From DATFVA01 sp963743325 (lineage in GTDB: Bacteria; Bacteroidota; Ignavibacteria; Ignavibacteriales; Ignavibacteriaceae): a stretch of 64,000 bases of DNA. The stretch is from NCBI GenBank assembly GCA_963743325.1, contig CAVUOZ010000005.1, positions 620,001 through 684,000 on the forward strand, in the 5' to 3' direction. Under the pieces are notes generated by a model. That model searched no databases and was not told where the DNA came from. It worked only from the letters and a program-made list of their open reading frames with translations. Both the position numbers and the translations under genes were made by a program. This document shows, piece by piece, positions 46,334 through 56,241 of this stretch; position 1 is the stretch's first letter; each line of letters opens with the position of its first letter.

Positions 46334-49300
46334 ATGCAGAGAAAAATTGTTCTATTATTAACGATTATATTATGGAGTTCGGCAGTTTTTGCAGTTTCCA
46401 TGATCCATCACAATATATCTGTGACAATTGATCCGGGCAAACACTATATAGAAGCAACAGACCGGATCACAATACCGGCAGATGAAATGAAACCGGTATT
46501 GTATTTTCTTCTCAATAAAAATCTTAATGTTATATCTGAAACGCGGGGCGTTACACTCAAACTCGATAAGAGCGGGATCAAAGCTGAAGATTTCGGAATG
46601 GACAGGGAAGATTTTAATCTTTCTTCAGATAACAGCGAGAATAAGTACGCTCTGACATTTACAAAAGAATACAAAGGTGAAGTTACTTTTTCCTTAAAAT
46701 TCAGCGGCATAATTGATTATCCCATTAAACAATTGGGAGAGGAATATGCCAGGGGATTTAGTCAGACCCCCGGAATAATTGATCCGAAAGGAGTTTACCT
46801 TGCGGGTTCCACTTACTGGGTCCCATGGTTTAACAATCACTGGATAAGCTTCGAAATAAACGCCGCAGTTCCAAAATCCTGGGATGTCGTAAGCCAGGGC
46901 AAACGAACTCTTAATGAAGTAAAGGATGGGAGCCATATAATTCGATGGGATTCCCCTGAACCAATGGAAGAAATATACATGATTGCAGCTGAATTTACTG
47001 AGTACTCAAAATCAGCAGGGTCTATAGATGTAATGGCTTTTTTGCGGACACCGGATGAAGCACTTGCAAATAAATATCTTGAAGCTACTGCTCAATATCT
47101 GGAGATGTACAGGAAATTAGTCGGTCCATATCCATTTACAAAGTTTGCCCTTGTGGAAAATTTCTGGGAAACCGGATACGGTATGCCCTCATTCACTCTG
47201 CTGGGTGAGCAGATAATCCGTTTTCCATTTATACTGAATTCCTCATATCCCCATGAACTTCTACATAATTACTGGGGAAACAGCGTGTATGTTGATTTTA
47301 AGTCAGGCAACTGGTGTGAAGGTCTGACTGCATATATGGCCGACCACCTGATAGCTGAACAGAGGGGGCAGGGAGATGAATACCGCCGTACAACTCTTCA
47401 AAAGTACACCGATTATGTAAGGTCATCCAACGACTTTCCTCTGAAGGATTTCGGGTCTCGCTATAATGCCTCATCCGAGGCTATCGGATACGGGAAGAGT
47501 ATGATGATGTGGGATATGCTGAGACAAATGATTGGTGACGAGAACTTTATCAAAGGATTCCAGAAATTTTACCGCGATAATAAATTCAGGGCTGCCTCAT
47601 TCGATGATATCCGGTTATCAATGGAATCTGTTACCGGTAAAGACCTTAAACAATTCTTCAGTGAATGGGTGGATCGGAAAGGTGCCCCTGAATTAAGTCT
47701 GTCCGATGTTTCAGTAAACAGCGAAAATGAGGGTTACCGTCTTAAGTTCACTCTTAAACAAATTCAAAGTGAAGATGTATTTGATCTGGAGGTACCGGTT
47801 GCAGTTTCATTTGAGAATAAAGCTGACATGAAAAAAGTTGTTATGAACCGGAAAGAGCAGACCTATGAAATGACTTTTACAGAAAAACCGCTTTTGATAC
47901 AGGTCGACCCTCAGTTTAATCTGTTCCGTAAACTTCATTATAACGAAATTCCACCTTCACTTTCTAAAATATTCGGAGCGGAATATGTACTCATTTTACT
48001 GCCTTCGCAAGCGGATAAGCTGAAACAGGAATTTTATAAGAGCCTGGCTGATATCTGGTCTGCTGACACGACGAAAAAGATCACTGTGTTATCGGACAAT
48101 GATATATCTGAGCTTCCTGCAGATAAAAGTATCTGGATTTTCGGAACAGAGAATTTATTTGCTGATAGAGTTAAGAAAGCATTAAAAGATTATGATGCAG
48201 AGTTAACGGGTGATTCAGTCAGATTTGCAAATACTTCCTTCCAGAATAATAAAAATAGTATTGTTATTTCAGTTCGACATCCTGAGAATCCTGCTGCGGT
48301 AATTGTCCTTCTTTCAGTCGATAATAAAGATGCAGTTCAGGGTCTTGCAAGAAAACTACCTCATTACGGTAAATACAGTTATCTGGTTTTTGAAGGAACT
48401 GAACCGGCAAATATCGCAAAGGGTGAATGGGAGGCGGTTAATTCTCCGCTTGTAGCCAGGGTAGGTACCACCGGGAAATCGGCACCGGCTCCTGTCTTTA
48501 CAGATTTGCCAAAACGCGAAGCTCTGGCAACCCTTGATCCTGTCTTTTCATCAGAAAGAATGATGAAAACTATAAATTATCTTGCAAGTAAAGAACTGGC
48601 TGGAAGGGGGCCGGGCACTGACGGGATAAATAAAGCAGCCGATTACATAGTTGAACAATTTAAAAGTGCAGGACTGCTTCCCGGTTCAGATGATGGTACA
48701 TATTTTCAAACATGGGAGGAAGTAGTCGATGCTAAAGGTACCAAAGCGTTAGTAAAAAATATAATCGGTATTATACCCGGAACAAATCCGGAACTGAAGG
48801 ATGAATCGGTAATTGTCTGTGCTCATTACGATCATCTAGGTTTAGGCTGGCCCGGAGCAAACACAGGAAATGAAGGAAAGATACACCCCGGAGCGGATGA
48901 TAATGCCAGCGGCGTAGCAGTTATGCTTGAAATGGCTGAATTGCTCGGCAAGTCATTAAAACCGCAAAGGACTGTGATTTTTATTGCCTTCACCTCCGAA
49001 GAAAGCGGTCTGCTCGGATCAAAATATTATGTCAAAAATATGAAACGGTTTCCAGCCAAAAATGTCATTGGTGTGCTCAATTTTGATACTGTCGGGAGAC
49101 TTGGGGAGAAGAAGCTTCTGGTGCTTAACAGCAACAGCGCAAGAGAATGGAAATTTATTTTTATGGGGGCTGGTTATGTTACAGGTGTGGAATCTGAGAT
49201 GGTGACCCAGGAACTTGATGCCAGCGACCAGAAAAGTTTTATAGAAGCGGGTGTTCCCGCTGTTCAGATATTCTCCGGAGCTAATGAAGATTATCATAAA

Positions 49301-49723
49301 CCCACAGATACACCCAACAAAATTGATGGGGCAGGGCTGGTTAAAGTGTCTATGTTCGCCAGGGAAGGTATTCTTTATTTAGCCGACAGAATAGAGCCGC
49401 TTACTTTCCAGGGTGAAGTGACTGGTGAAAAAGAAAAACCCCCGACGCAGACAGGGGTACGCAAAGTATCCACGGGTAGTGTTCCGGATTTTACTTACTC
49501 AGGTGAAGGGGTACGATTGGATGATATATCTGCGGGATCTGCGGCTGAAAAGGCAGGCTTGCAGAAAGGTGATATAATCATAAAACTGGGAAAATATAAA
49601 GTAACAAACTTACGTGAGTATTCAGATGCACTAAAGAATTTCAATCCCGGTGATGCTGTTGATATTGTTTATTTACGTGAAGGCAAAGAAAATCAAACTC
49701 AAATCGTGTTAATGGCAAAATAA
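46334..49723 (+). CDS. Fusion peptidase: M1-like + M28 + C-terminal PDZ, secreted
   Basis: This 1129-aa protein has a signal peptide (about 1-20). The first half (about 25-540) is M1-like: HELLH at 307-311, followed after 17 residues by the third ligand Glu329 in WCEGLT (classic M1 spacing is 18). The usual GAMEN exopeptidase motif is replaced by GYGMPS. The second half (about 745-1010) is an M28 peptidase with CAHYDHLG, PGADDNASG, FTSEESGLLG, FDTVGR and HKPTDTPNK metal or catalytic positions. A PDZ domain ends it (about 1030-1125, AAEKAGLQKGDII). The ATG at 46334 is preceded by GGAG. It is a peptide-degrading machine for the periplasm or surface. The domain order is firm; cooperation is inference. 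Confidence 0.92.
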   Translation: MQRKIVLLLTIILWSSAVFAVSMIHHNISVTIDPGKHYIEATDRITIPADEMKPVLYFLLNKNLNVISETRGVTLKLDKSGIKAEDFGMDREDFNLSSDNSENKYALTFTKEYKGEVTFSLKFSGIIDYPIKQLGEEYARGFSQTPGIIDPKGVYLAGSTYWVPWFNNHWISFEINAAVPKSWDVVSQGKRTLNEVKDGSHIIRWDSPEPMEEIYMIAAEFTEYSKSAGSIDVMAFLRTPDEALANKYLEATAQYLEMYRKLVGPYPFTKFALVENFWETGYGMPSFTLLGEQIIRFPFILNSSYPHELLHNYWGNSVYVDFKSGNWCEGLTAYMADHLIAEQRGQGDEYRRTTLQKYTDYVRSSNDFPLKDFGSRYNASSEAIGYGKSMMMWDMLRQMIGDENFIKGFQKFYRDNKFRAASFDDIRLSMESVTGKDLKQFFSEWVDRKGAPELSLSDVSVNSENEGYRLKFTLKQIQSEDVFDLEVPVAVSFENKADMKKVVMNRKEQTYEMTFTEKPLLIQVDPQFNLFRKLHYNEIPPSLSKIFGAEYVLILLPSQADKLKQEFYKSLADIWSADTTKKITVLSDNDISELPADKSIWIFGTENLFADRVKKALKDYDAELTGDSVRFANTSFQNNKNSIVISVRHPENPAAVIVLLSVDNKDAVQGLARKLPHYGKYSYLVFEGTEPANIAKGEWEAVNSPLVARVGTTGKSAPAPVFTDLPKREALATLDPVFSSERMMKTINYLASKELAGRGPGTDGINKAADYIVEQFKSAGLLPGSDDGTYFQTWEEVVDAKGTKALVKNIIGIIPGTNPELKDESVIVCAHYDHLGLGWPGANTGNEGKIHPGADDNASGVAVMLEMAELLGKSLKPQRTVIFIAFTSEESGLLGSKYYVKNMKRFPAKNVIGVLNFDTVGRLGEKKLLVLNSNSAREWKFIFMGAGYVTGVESEMVTQELDASDQKSFIEAGVPAVQIFSGANEDYHKPTDTPNKIDGAGLVKVSMFAREGILYLADRIEPLTFQGEVTGEKEKPPTQTGVRKVSTGSVPDFTYSGEGVRLDDISAGSAAEKAGLQKGDIIIKLGKYKVTNLREYSDALKNFNPGDAVDIVYLREGKENQTQIVLMAK

Positions 49724-49767
49724 GAAAACATTCACTAAAAGTTATGACCTTTTTATAAGGAAATAAA

Positions 49768-50790
49768 TTGAAAAAATTATCGGCTTTGCAGCAGATTAAT
49801 TCAATTGCCCGGGTGATTTTCTTAGCGGCAATTCTAATCGGCATTTATCAAAAAGCTGACCAGGCACAATCCGAGGTAAAAACAGAATTAAATGTCTGGG
49901 AAGTGCCTAATGTGGATGAGGGAGCAGAATTTTATTTCTCGCCTGATGGTAACAGTCTGATAGGTAATGCCAGATTTAACGGTGATACAGTTCATCAGGT
50001 TTACACATTTACAATTGACGGTGAAGAAATTCATCGTATAAATGATAAAGGTGAAGATGCCTGCTCTTATTATTTCCCGGATGGCAGCCGTCTGACATTT
50101 ACATCGACCATGGATAATATGGATATACCTCGCGGTAATTTTTCCAATCCATTTAATTATCCGCAGGGAGCTGAACTATATTCATGTAATTCCGATGGCA
50201 GCGATTTACGAAGATTAACAAATAATAAATACTATGATGCCGAAGTTTCATTATCTCCTGACGGGAAATGGATGTTGTTTACACGGCAGATAAATGGGAA
50301 ACTGGATTTATGGAAGATGCATCCCGATGGATCCGGTCAGCAGCAGATTACATTCACACCTGATTGGCAGGAGGGGGGATCGTTTTTCCTTAATAATGAA
50401 AGAATTATCTGCCGGGCATGGGAATTAGAGAAGCAGGCACCGCGTGGGATGCCGATGAGTATTTTTACTATGAAAAGCGATGGTTCAGACAGAGTGCGGG
50501 TTACCACTGATTCAGGTACTAACTGGGCGCCTTACCCTGCTCCTGATGGCGACCGTTTTGTTTTTGTAAAAGTTGTTCCACCCCATAATTATGAAATATA
50601 CTTAATGAGTTTAAGTACGGGGGAGCAGAAGCGATTGACTTACAATGATGCGTTTGACGGTTTTCCGGCAATCTCCCCTGATGGAAAACTTTTAACTTTT
50701 GATTCGAACCGGAATGATAAAAACGGAAAGATGAAATTAAGACCTTTTCTTATGGATATTTCTTCGCTGAACCTTGGTCATAAAAACTAG
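49768..50790 (+). CDS. TolB-like PD40 beta-propeller protein, exported
   Basis: This 340-aa protein has an N-terminal hydrophobic export segment (about 12-30) and several PD40/WD40-like blades with the pattern SPDGxxxxF (FSPDGNSL, YFPDGSRLTF, LSPDGKWMLF, ISPDGKLLTF) and SDGSDLRRLT linkers. It resembles the TolB C-terminal propeller without TolB's N-terminal domain, and the N-terminal propellers of some S9 peptidases, but no peptidase domain follows. It starts with TTG at 49768, preceded by AGGAAA. It lies 44 bp after the fusion peptidase and is likely in the same transcript. Confidence 0.85.
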   Translation: MKKLSALQQINSIARVIFLAAILIGIYQKADQAQSEVKTELNVWEVPNVDEGAEFYFSPDGNSLIGNARFNGDTVHQVYTFTIDGEEIHRINDKGEDACSYYFPDGSRLTFTSTMDNMDIPRGNFSNPFNYPQGAELYSCNSDGSDLRRLTNNKYYDAEVSLSPDGKWMLFTRQINGKLDLWKMHPDGSGQQQITFTPDWQEGGSFFLNNERIICRAWELEKQAPRGMPMSIFTMKSDGSDRVRVTTDSGTNWAPYPAPDGDRFVFVKVVPPHNYEIYLMSLSTGEQKRLTYNDAFDGFPAISPDGKLLTFDSNRNDKNGKMKLRPFLMDISSLNLGHKN

Positions 50791-51145
50791 CAGATAAATA
50801 TTTAAATATTAACCAGGTACTATAAAGACAAAATTAGAGCGCATTCAAAGCGCGTTCAGAGCGCATTCAGAGCGCATTCAGAGCGCATTCAGAGCGCATT
50901 CAAGATATAAGTAAAACGAAAAAAGATTGGAAGTAGAGTATTTATGAACCGGAAAGGGGACTAAAGCAGTGCGAAGCACTTTGGAAATTAAAAATCAATT
51001 TAGATCAGAAAGTCTTAAAGGATAATCAGGGAGTAAAAAACTTAATCTTCTTTTTGAGGAGTTTTTAATACCTTTATGAAAAATTTCAGGGTAAAATAAA
51101 TTATAATACTCCATGAACAGAACATCATAATCAGGGCTGACAATC
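50791..51145. other. Convergent spacer containing the 11-bp array
   Basis: This 355-bp spacer lies between convergent genes. Apart from the six-unit 11-bp array at 50838-50903, it has no clear hairpin terminator. Confidence 0.5.
50838..50903. repeat. Six 11-bp tandem repeats, consensus AGCGCATTCAR
   Basis: Units run 50838-50848, 50849-50859, 50860-50870, 50871-50881, 50882-50892 and 50893-50903. Three are exactly AGCGCATTCAG, the first and last end in A, and one has CGTTC. The array is entered by ATTAG like the three-unit array at 2477-2509. The 11-bp period is close to one DNA turn. The units have no spacers, so it is not a CRISPR. Confidence 0.95.
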
Positions 51146-52792
51146 TCACTTTAAGAACCCTCCGTTATTTCTTCTTTTCATTACCCAGGCTTTATGCACT
51201 AAATAACCAAATCCTATAAACACAATCATTAATAATATTCTTGTACCATCTTTAACAAATTCCCTCGTTGGTTCGCCGTTTTCAAACCACACATATTTTT
51301 TTATACCAAGATGAAAGATTACACCAATTACACTGTCGGAAGCAAATGGCCAGCCATTCCCGTTTAATAGGCTGGAAAATGCAGTGATCCAATCTGTACC
51401 GGGTTTAATAATTGAACCAATGAAAATAACAGCAATGAATACCGGTGTAATGTATTTGATGCAAAATTTAAAAATTTTTGGGACAAACATATCTGCACCT
51501 CTTGTGATTTCATTCCAGCCTTTTTCAACACCGAAAATATATGAAAATACTATTGTTTCTAATAAAGCAAACATTACAAGAGAAAATGTTCCTGTCCAGA
51601 AATCAAATTCATCAAATGCCCCGCCAGGATAAAGCCAGACACATATAAAGCCTAAAAGCAATGTTGCTGCTCCAAATGTTAACGCACTTTTATAGTGAGA
51701 AATCTTTAATTCATCTTTTAAGAATGCTAATATTGGTTGACCCATCGCAAGAGAAGATGTTATACCGGCAAAAAACAGAAGTCCGAACCACATTGCCCCT
51801 GCTAAAGGAGCGAACCATCCCCAATTGTTAAATAATGTCGGGAGAGTTAAAAATCCTAGTCCAAATCCGCTTCCACCAATTGTTGCAGCTTGCACCGTCT
51901 GAAGTCCGAGATAGGCTGTCGCAATTGGTATTAATATTGAGCCGCCAAGGATTACTTCAACAAATTCATTCATCCACCCTGCAGATGAGGCGTTCAGAGC
52001 AATATCCTGCTTCTCTTTTACGTATGAAGCATAACAATGAATCGATCCCATTCCGACTGAAAGAGTAAAAAAGATTTGACCTGCTGCTGCGAGCCAGGTG
52101 GTCGGATTCGTAAGACCGGAAAATTTCGGTTCCCAGACAAAGTTCAGACCATTCAGCGGGCTTTCAATTACACCGGGATCACCTGTGTTTAGTGTGAGCC
52201 CTTTTATCGCCAGAATAATTCCAAATAAAATCAGAAGAGGCATGCCGATTTTTGCAGCGATCTCTATTCCCTTAGCTAATCCTTTTGAAAGTATCCATAC
52301 ATTCAGTCCAAGTGTAATTATAAACCAAAAGACTGCTTCCAGTGGTACCGCGAAAATGGAGTTTTCATGCAGTCCTAAATATCTTGGAAAAAAAACAGTT
52401 GGTTTAATTTCGAAAAATGTTCCCGTTATTGAATGAAAAACATAGGAGAGTGTCCACGATTCTATATAGCAATAATATGCAGCAATTGTAAGGTTGGTAA
52501 ATAATCCGAAGACACCGATGTATTTTAAGAATCTTGATTTTCCCATGACATCAAACATTCCCGGTGTCGAATGATGTTCATATTGGCCGCCGTGTCTGCC
52601 GATTGCCCATTCAATATAAAGCAGCGGAATCCCCATCAGCAAAAATGATATCAGGTATGGAATAATAAACGCACCCCCGCCATTTTGGGCCGCCTGAGCA
52701 GGAAAGCGTAGAAAGTTGCCTAGTCCAACAGCATTACCGGCCATAGCAAGAACTAATCCGACACGAGATCCCCATCTGTCTTTAGAGGCCAT
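51146..52792 (-). CDS. Sodium-dependent transporter, NSS (SNF) family
   Basis: This 548-aa inner-membrane symporter has about twelve hydrophobic helices. The first helix carries the unwound sodium/substrate site in GNAVGLGNFLRFP and the GGGAF segment after it, which are diagnostic of the LeuT-like neurotransmitter:sodium symporter family. The substrate is probably an amino acid, but cannot be fixed. No ribosome site is evident before the ATG. It is the last of three minus-strand membrane genes (MFS, DedA, NSS) with a 118-bp gap to DedA. Confidence 0.94.
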   Translation of the reverse strand: MASKDRWGSRVGLVLAMAGNAVGLGNFLRFPAQAAQNGGGAFIIPYLISFLLMGIPLLYIEWAIGRHGGQYEHHSTPGMFDVMGKSRFLKYIGVFGLFTNLTIAAYYCYIESWTLSYVFHSITGTFFEIKPTVFFPRYLGLHENSIFAVPLEAVFWFIITLGLNVWILSKGLAKGIEIAAKIGMPLLILFGIILAIKGLTLNTGDPGVIESPLNGLNFVWEPKFSGLTNPTTWLAAAGQIFFTLSVGMGSIHCYASYVKEKQDIALNASSAGWMNEFVEVILGGSILIPIATAYLGLQTVQAATIGGSGFGLGFLTLPTLFNNWGWFAPLAGAMWFGLLFFAGITSSLAMGQPILAFLKDELKISHYKSALTFGAATLLLGFICVWLYPGGAFDEFDFWTGTFSLVMFALLETIVFSYIFGVEKGWNEITRGADMFVPKIFKFCIKYITPVFIAVIFIGSIIKPGTDWITAFSSLLNGNGWPFASDSVIGVIFHLGIKKYVWFENGEPTREFVKDGTRILLMIVFIGFGYLVHKAWVMKRRNNGGFLK

Positions 52793-52910
52793 TATAATCT
52801 ATAATAAAAAAAAAGTTGCAGGAAAATAATCGTTTCCCAGAAATATTACAATAAAAATTTTGAAAAAATCTTGTTAGCATATGACAGAGGTTTAGGGACA
52901 TTATTCGGTT

Positions 52911-53564
52911 TCATTCCGCTTTTGGTGAAGATTTTTTAAACCGGACAATTAAAAACTTTACAATTCCCGGTAAGATTGAAAGGAAAATTATCCCAAAAAT
53001 TACCAATGAAAAATTATTTCGAACGACAGGTATATTTCCAAAAAAATAACCGCCGTAAATAAATAAAGCGCACCAGATCAGGCCGCCTATAACATTATAG
53101 AATAAAAATTTCGAATAGGTCATTGCCCCGATTCCTGCAACAAAAGGAGTGAAAGTTCTGATAATCGGAATAAACCTGGCAATAATAATGGTCTTTCCGC
53201 CGTATTTTTCATAGAATGCATGAGTCTTTTCCAGATTTTCCTTCTTAAAAAATTTTGTGTCCTTATGAAATGCCTTTGGTCCTATGTAATTGCCAATCCA
53301 ATAGTTTACTGTATCCCCGAGGATGGCCGCGCCCGCCAGTAATAATGCTAAAATATTGACATTGAATGAGCCTTTTGCAGCAAAAGTTCCGGCAGCAAAT
53401 AACAAGGAGTCGCCCGGTAAAAACGGTGTAAACACAAAACCGGTTTCAGAAAAAATGACAATAAATAATATTATATAGGTATAGGTTCCATAATCCATTA
53501 TTAACTGATGGAGATGGGAATCAAGATTAACAAACAGGTCAAATAAATAACTGAAAAATTCCAA
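52911..53564 (-). CDS. DedA-family membrane protein
   Basis: This 217-aa polytopic protein has the DedA/SNARE-associated core: the re-entrant ETGFVFTPFLPGDSLLF motif near residues 40-56 and a second helix-turn with ARFIPIIRTFTPFVAG. Family members are lipid scramblases that recycle undecaprenyl-phosphate or phospholipids. The start appears to be TTG at 53562-53564, with GGGAAA upstream. It is 13 bp after the MFS gene and probably co-transcribed with it. Confidence 0.9.
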   Translation of the reverse strand: MEFFSYLFDLFVNLDSHLHQLIMDYGTYTYIILFIVIFSETGFVFTPFLPGDSLLFAAGTFAAKGSFNVNILALLLAGAAILGDTVNYWIGNYIGPKAFHKDTKFFKKENLEKTHAFYEKYGGKTIIIARFIPIIRTFTPFVAGIGAMTYSKFLFYNVIGGLIWCALFIYGGYFFGNIPVVRNNFSLVIFGIIFLSILPGIVKFLIVRFKKSSPKAE

Positions 53565-53577
53565 TATGCTTTCCCGT

Positions 53578-54813
53578 TCAAATATTTTCTAAAAAGTTCA
53601 GATCTTTACTGAAGGTTTCCCTGAGATTGTAAAGCGCAAAGTAAGCCAGCAATAAACAAACAATCCCGACAATAAATGCAGAATAAATCATTCCGGTATA
53701 TTCCCTTAGAAATTCAAATGCAAGTGTAATTGGTATAACTGTACCTCTTATAAAATTAGGAACTGTAGTGGTTACAGTCGAACGTAAATTTGTCCCGAAC
53801 TGTTCAGAGGCTGTAGTTACAAAAATTGCCCAATAACCTATCGATATTCCTATTAATATGCAAAGAGTGTAGAACAAAAAGAGGGACAATCCATGCACAA
53901 ACAAATATATAAAAATGAATCCGGCAGTCATACTTATGAAAATCAGAAAAACTTTTTTACGGCTTCCGATAATCTGGCTCAGGAATCCGCTCACAAAGTC
54001 TCCTATAATCAGACCCAGATAAGTGAACATTATAGAATTGCCCGCCTCAATATCTCCGCCAACTCCAAGAACTTTTCCAAACTCGGGTGAAAAAGTAATT
54101 AATACACCGACGACAAACCAGATAGGCATTCCTACTAAGATACAATTCAGATATCTGAAAAATCTGTCCTTTGAAGTAAATAGAGAAAAGAATTTCCCTC
54201 TGCCGACATTCAATGATTTCAGATTTTTATAAAGACCTGATTCAAACATTTTAATCCGCAATATCAGCAATATAAAGCCAAGTATCCCGCCGATTATGAA
54301 AGCTGTTTTCCAGTTAAACAGGTCACCGATAATAGCTGCGGCAATTGCCCCACTTACGCCAATTGATGCAACGATGGCAGTAGCATACCCCCTGGATTCT
54401 TTCGGCACTACTTCGCTGACAAGAGTTATAGCTGCTCCAAGTTCACCTGCAAGTCCGACACCTGCGATAAATCTTAACACAGCATAAGCTTCGGTTGAGG
54501 TAATGAAGGCGTTCAATAAATTAGCGACTGAGTAAAGAAAAATAGAGCCGAAGAGCACTGAAAGTCTGCCTTTTTTATCTCCTAATACTCCCCAGATAAT
54601 ACCGCCTATCAGCATTCCTCCCATCTGCATGTTCAGGAGAAACACGCCAGTGGTTATTAATCCTTCTCCGCTGATGCCCAGGTCCCTTAAGCTTGGAATT
54701 CTTACAATACCGAATAATATTAAATCATATATATCAACAAAATATCCCAATGCAGATACAAGGATTGTTATGTTAAAAAGACTTTTTGTAATAGCAATTT
54801 GATTTTTAATCAT
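53578..54813 (-). CDS. MFS transporter
   Basis: This 411-aa carrier has about twelve hydrophobic helices. A GDKKGR loop between helices 2 and 3 is the MFS signature, and FIAGVGLAGELGAAITLVSE resembles the helix 4 motif of sugar or metabolite:proton symporters. The substrate is unknown. It diverges from the DAACS symporter at 54949 across a 135-bp spacer that must contain both promoters. Confidence 0.9.
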   Translation of the reverse strand: MIKNQIAITKSLFNITILVSALGYFVDIYDLILFGIVRIPSLRDLGISGEGLITTGVFLLNMQMGGMLIGGIIWGVLGDKKGRLSVLFGSIFLYSVANLLNAFITSTEAYAVLRFIAGVGLAGELGAAITLVSEVVPKESRGYATAIVASIGVSGAIAAAIIGDLFNWKTAFIIGGILGFILLILRIKMFESGLYKNLKSLNVGRGKFFSLFTSKDRFFRYLNCILVGMPIWFVVGVLITFSPEFGKVLGVGGDIEAGNSIMFTYLGLIIGDFVSGFLSQIIGSRKKVFLIFISMTAGFIFIYLFVHGLSLFLFYTLCILIGISIGYWAIFVTTASEQFGTNLRSTVTTTVPNFIRGTVIPITLAFEFLREYTGMIYSAFIVGIVCLLLAYFALYNLRETFSKDLNFLENI

Positions 54814-54948
54814 ATCCGCCCGGTACTTTTATAAAGTTTCAACTTTCAGAACTCGATCTGTGAGTATTTTCAAAAGATTATATTAAATTGGTGTGAAAGT
54901 TATCTATTTATTAAGAAATAAAACACAGCAAAAATATTTTAAAATAAT

Positions 54949-56241
54949 ATGAAACTGCATTCAAAAATTCTGTTGGGTTTATTTGTCGGGATAATTCTTG
55001 GATTACTGTGCAATCTTTTCATAGAAGATAAGGACAGGATTCAATGGCTGGTTAATAATATCTCAAATCCTTTAGGACAGATCTTTTTACGGATGATCTT
55101 CATGATTGTAGTTCCACTCATTTTTGTTGCAATAGTTTTAGGTGTCGCTGATTTTAAAGATATACGTAAAATAGGCCGTATAGGAGGGAAGGCAATTGCA
55201 TTTACTCTTGTCATAACAACTGTTTCTGTGCTGATTGGAATTATTGCTGTGAATGTTATCGAACCCGGAAGACAAATTTCTGAATCGGGACGTACGGCTC
55301 TGATCCAGACAATTTCAGGCGGTGAACCGGTAACTCAAGTACTTAATACCGCAAAAGAATCAAAAAACATTTTGCAGATAATTATCGATATAGTTCCAAG
55401 GAATCCTTTTGCTGAAGTTGTCTACGCTTTTGATCCCAAATATCGCGGCGGGGGTTTACTCTCATTAATGTTCTTTGCGCTTGTTTTCGGAGTTGCGATG
55501 TCGATGGTTAATCCTCAAAAGACAGAAGTGTTGAATAAAACATTACAGGGTATATATGATATTTTAATGAAGATAATAGATTTCGCAATGAAGATTGCGC
55601 CTGTTGGGGTTGCCGCTCTCATTTTTACAACAACTTCCCAGCTCGGATTTCAGGTGATATCAGTGCTGTTGAGTTATGTTTCAATTGTACTTGCAGCACT
55701 TTTGATTCATATGGCAGTGACATACAGTATAATTTTAAAATATCTGGTCAGGATGAATCCAGTCACCTTTTTCAGAAATATTTCCGAGGTGATTATAACT
55801 GCATTCTCAACAAGCTCCTCAAATGCCACACTGCCTACTTCAATCCGTATAACAAATGAAAAATTCAAGCTTGATAAGGACATTACTAACTTTGTTTTAA
55901 CTGTCGGATCAACGGCTAATCAGAACGGAACCGCGTTATATGAAGGAATCACAGTTTTATTCTTAGCCCAGTTTTATGGGATAGATTTATCACTCTCATC
56001 ACAATTAGTAATTGTACTGCTGTCAATACTCGCCGGAGTCGGAACTGCAGGAGTGCCCGGCGGTTCACTTCCTTTGGTGGTTGTTGTCCTTCAAACCATT
56101 GGAATACCTGCTGAAAGCATCGGAATCATTATGGGAGTTGACAGAATCCTGGATATGTCAAGAACTGTGGTTAATGTTACCGGGGATATAGTACTTACTT
56201 GCTGGGTTGATGTATCCGAACGTAAGCTGGCACCTCAATAA
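54949..56241 (+). CDS. Dicarboxylate/amino acid:cation symporter (DAACS family)
   Basis: This 430-aa inner-membrane symporter has the GltP/DctA fold: the serine-rich hairpin AFSTSSSNATLPTS, the NQNGTALYEG motif in helix 7, and a second hairpin with GTAGVPGGSLP. It takes up glutamate, aspartate or C4-dicarboxylates with sodium or protons. The usual NMDGT is NQNGT here, a variation that could alter cation or substrate preference. The leader is AT-rich with no clear ribosome site. Confidence 0.93.
   Translation: MKLHSKILLGLFVGIILGLLCNLFIEDKDRIQWLVNNISNPLGQIFLRMIFMIVVPLIFVAIVLGVADFKDIRKIGRIGGKAIAFTLVITTVSVLIGIIAVNVIEPGRQISESGRTALIQTISGGEPVTQVLNTAKESKNILQIIIDIVPRNPFAEVVYAFDPKYRGGGLLSLMFFALVFGVAMSMVNPQKTEVLNKTLQGIYDILMKIIDFAMKIAPVGVAALIFTTTSQLGFQVISVLLSYVSIVLAALLIHMAVTYSIILKYLVRMNPVTFFRNISEVIITAFSTSSSNATLPTSIRITNEKFKLDKDITNFVLTVGSTANQNGTALYEGITVLFLAQFYGIDLSLSSQLVIVLLSILAGVGTAGVPGGSLPLVVVVLQTIGIPAESIGIIMGVDRILDMSRTVVNVTGDIVLTCWVDVSERKLAPQ

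Noticed and set aside
50838..50903. Possible CRISPR array
   Set aside because: The units are 11 bp and directly adjacent without spacers, and no cas gene is present.
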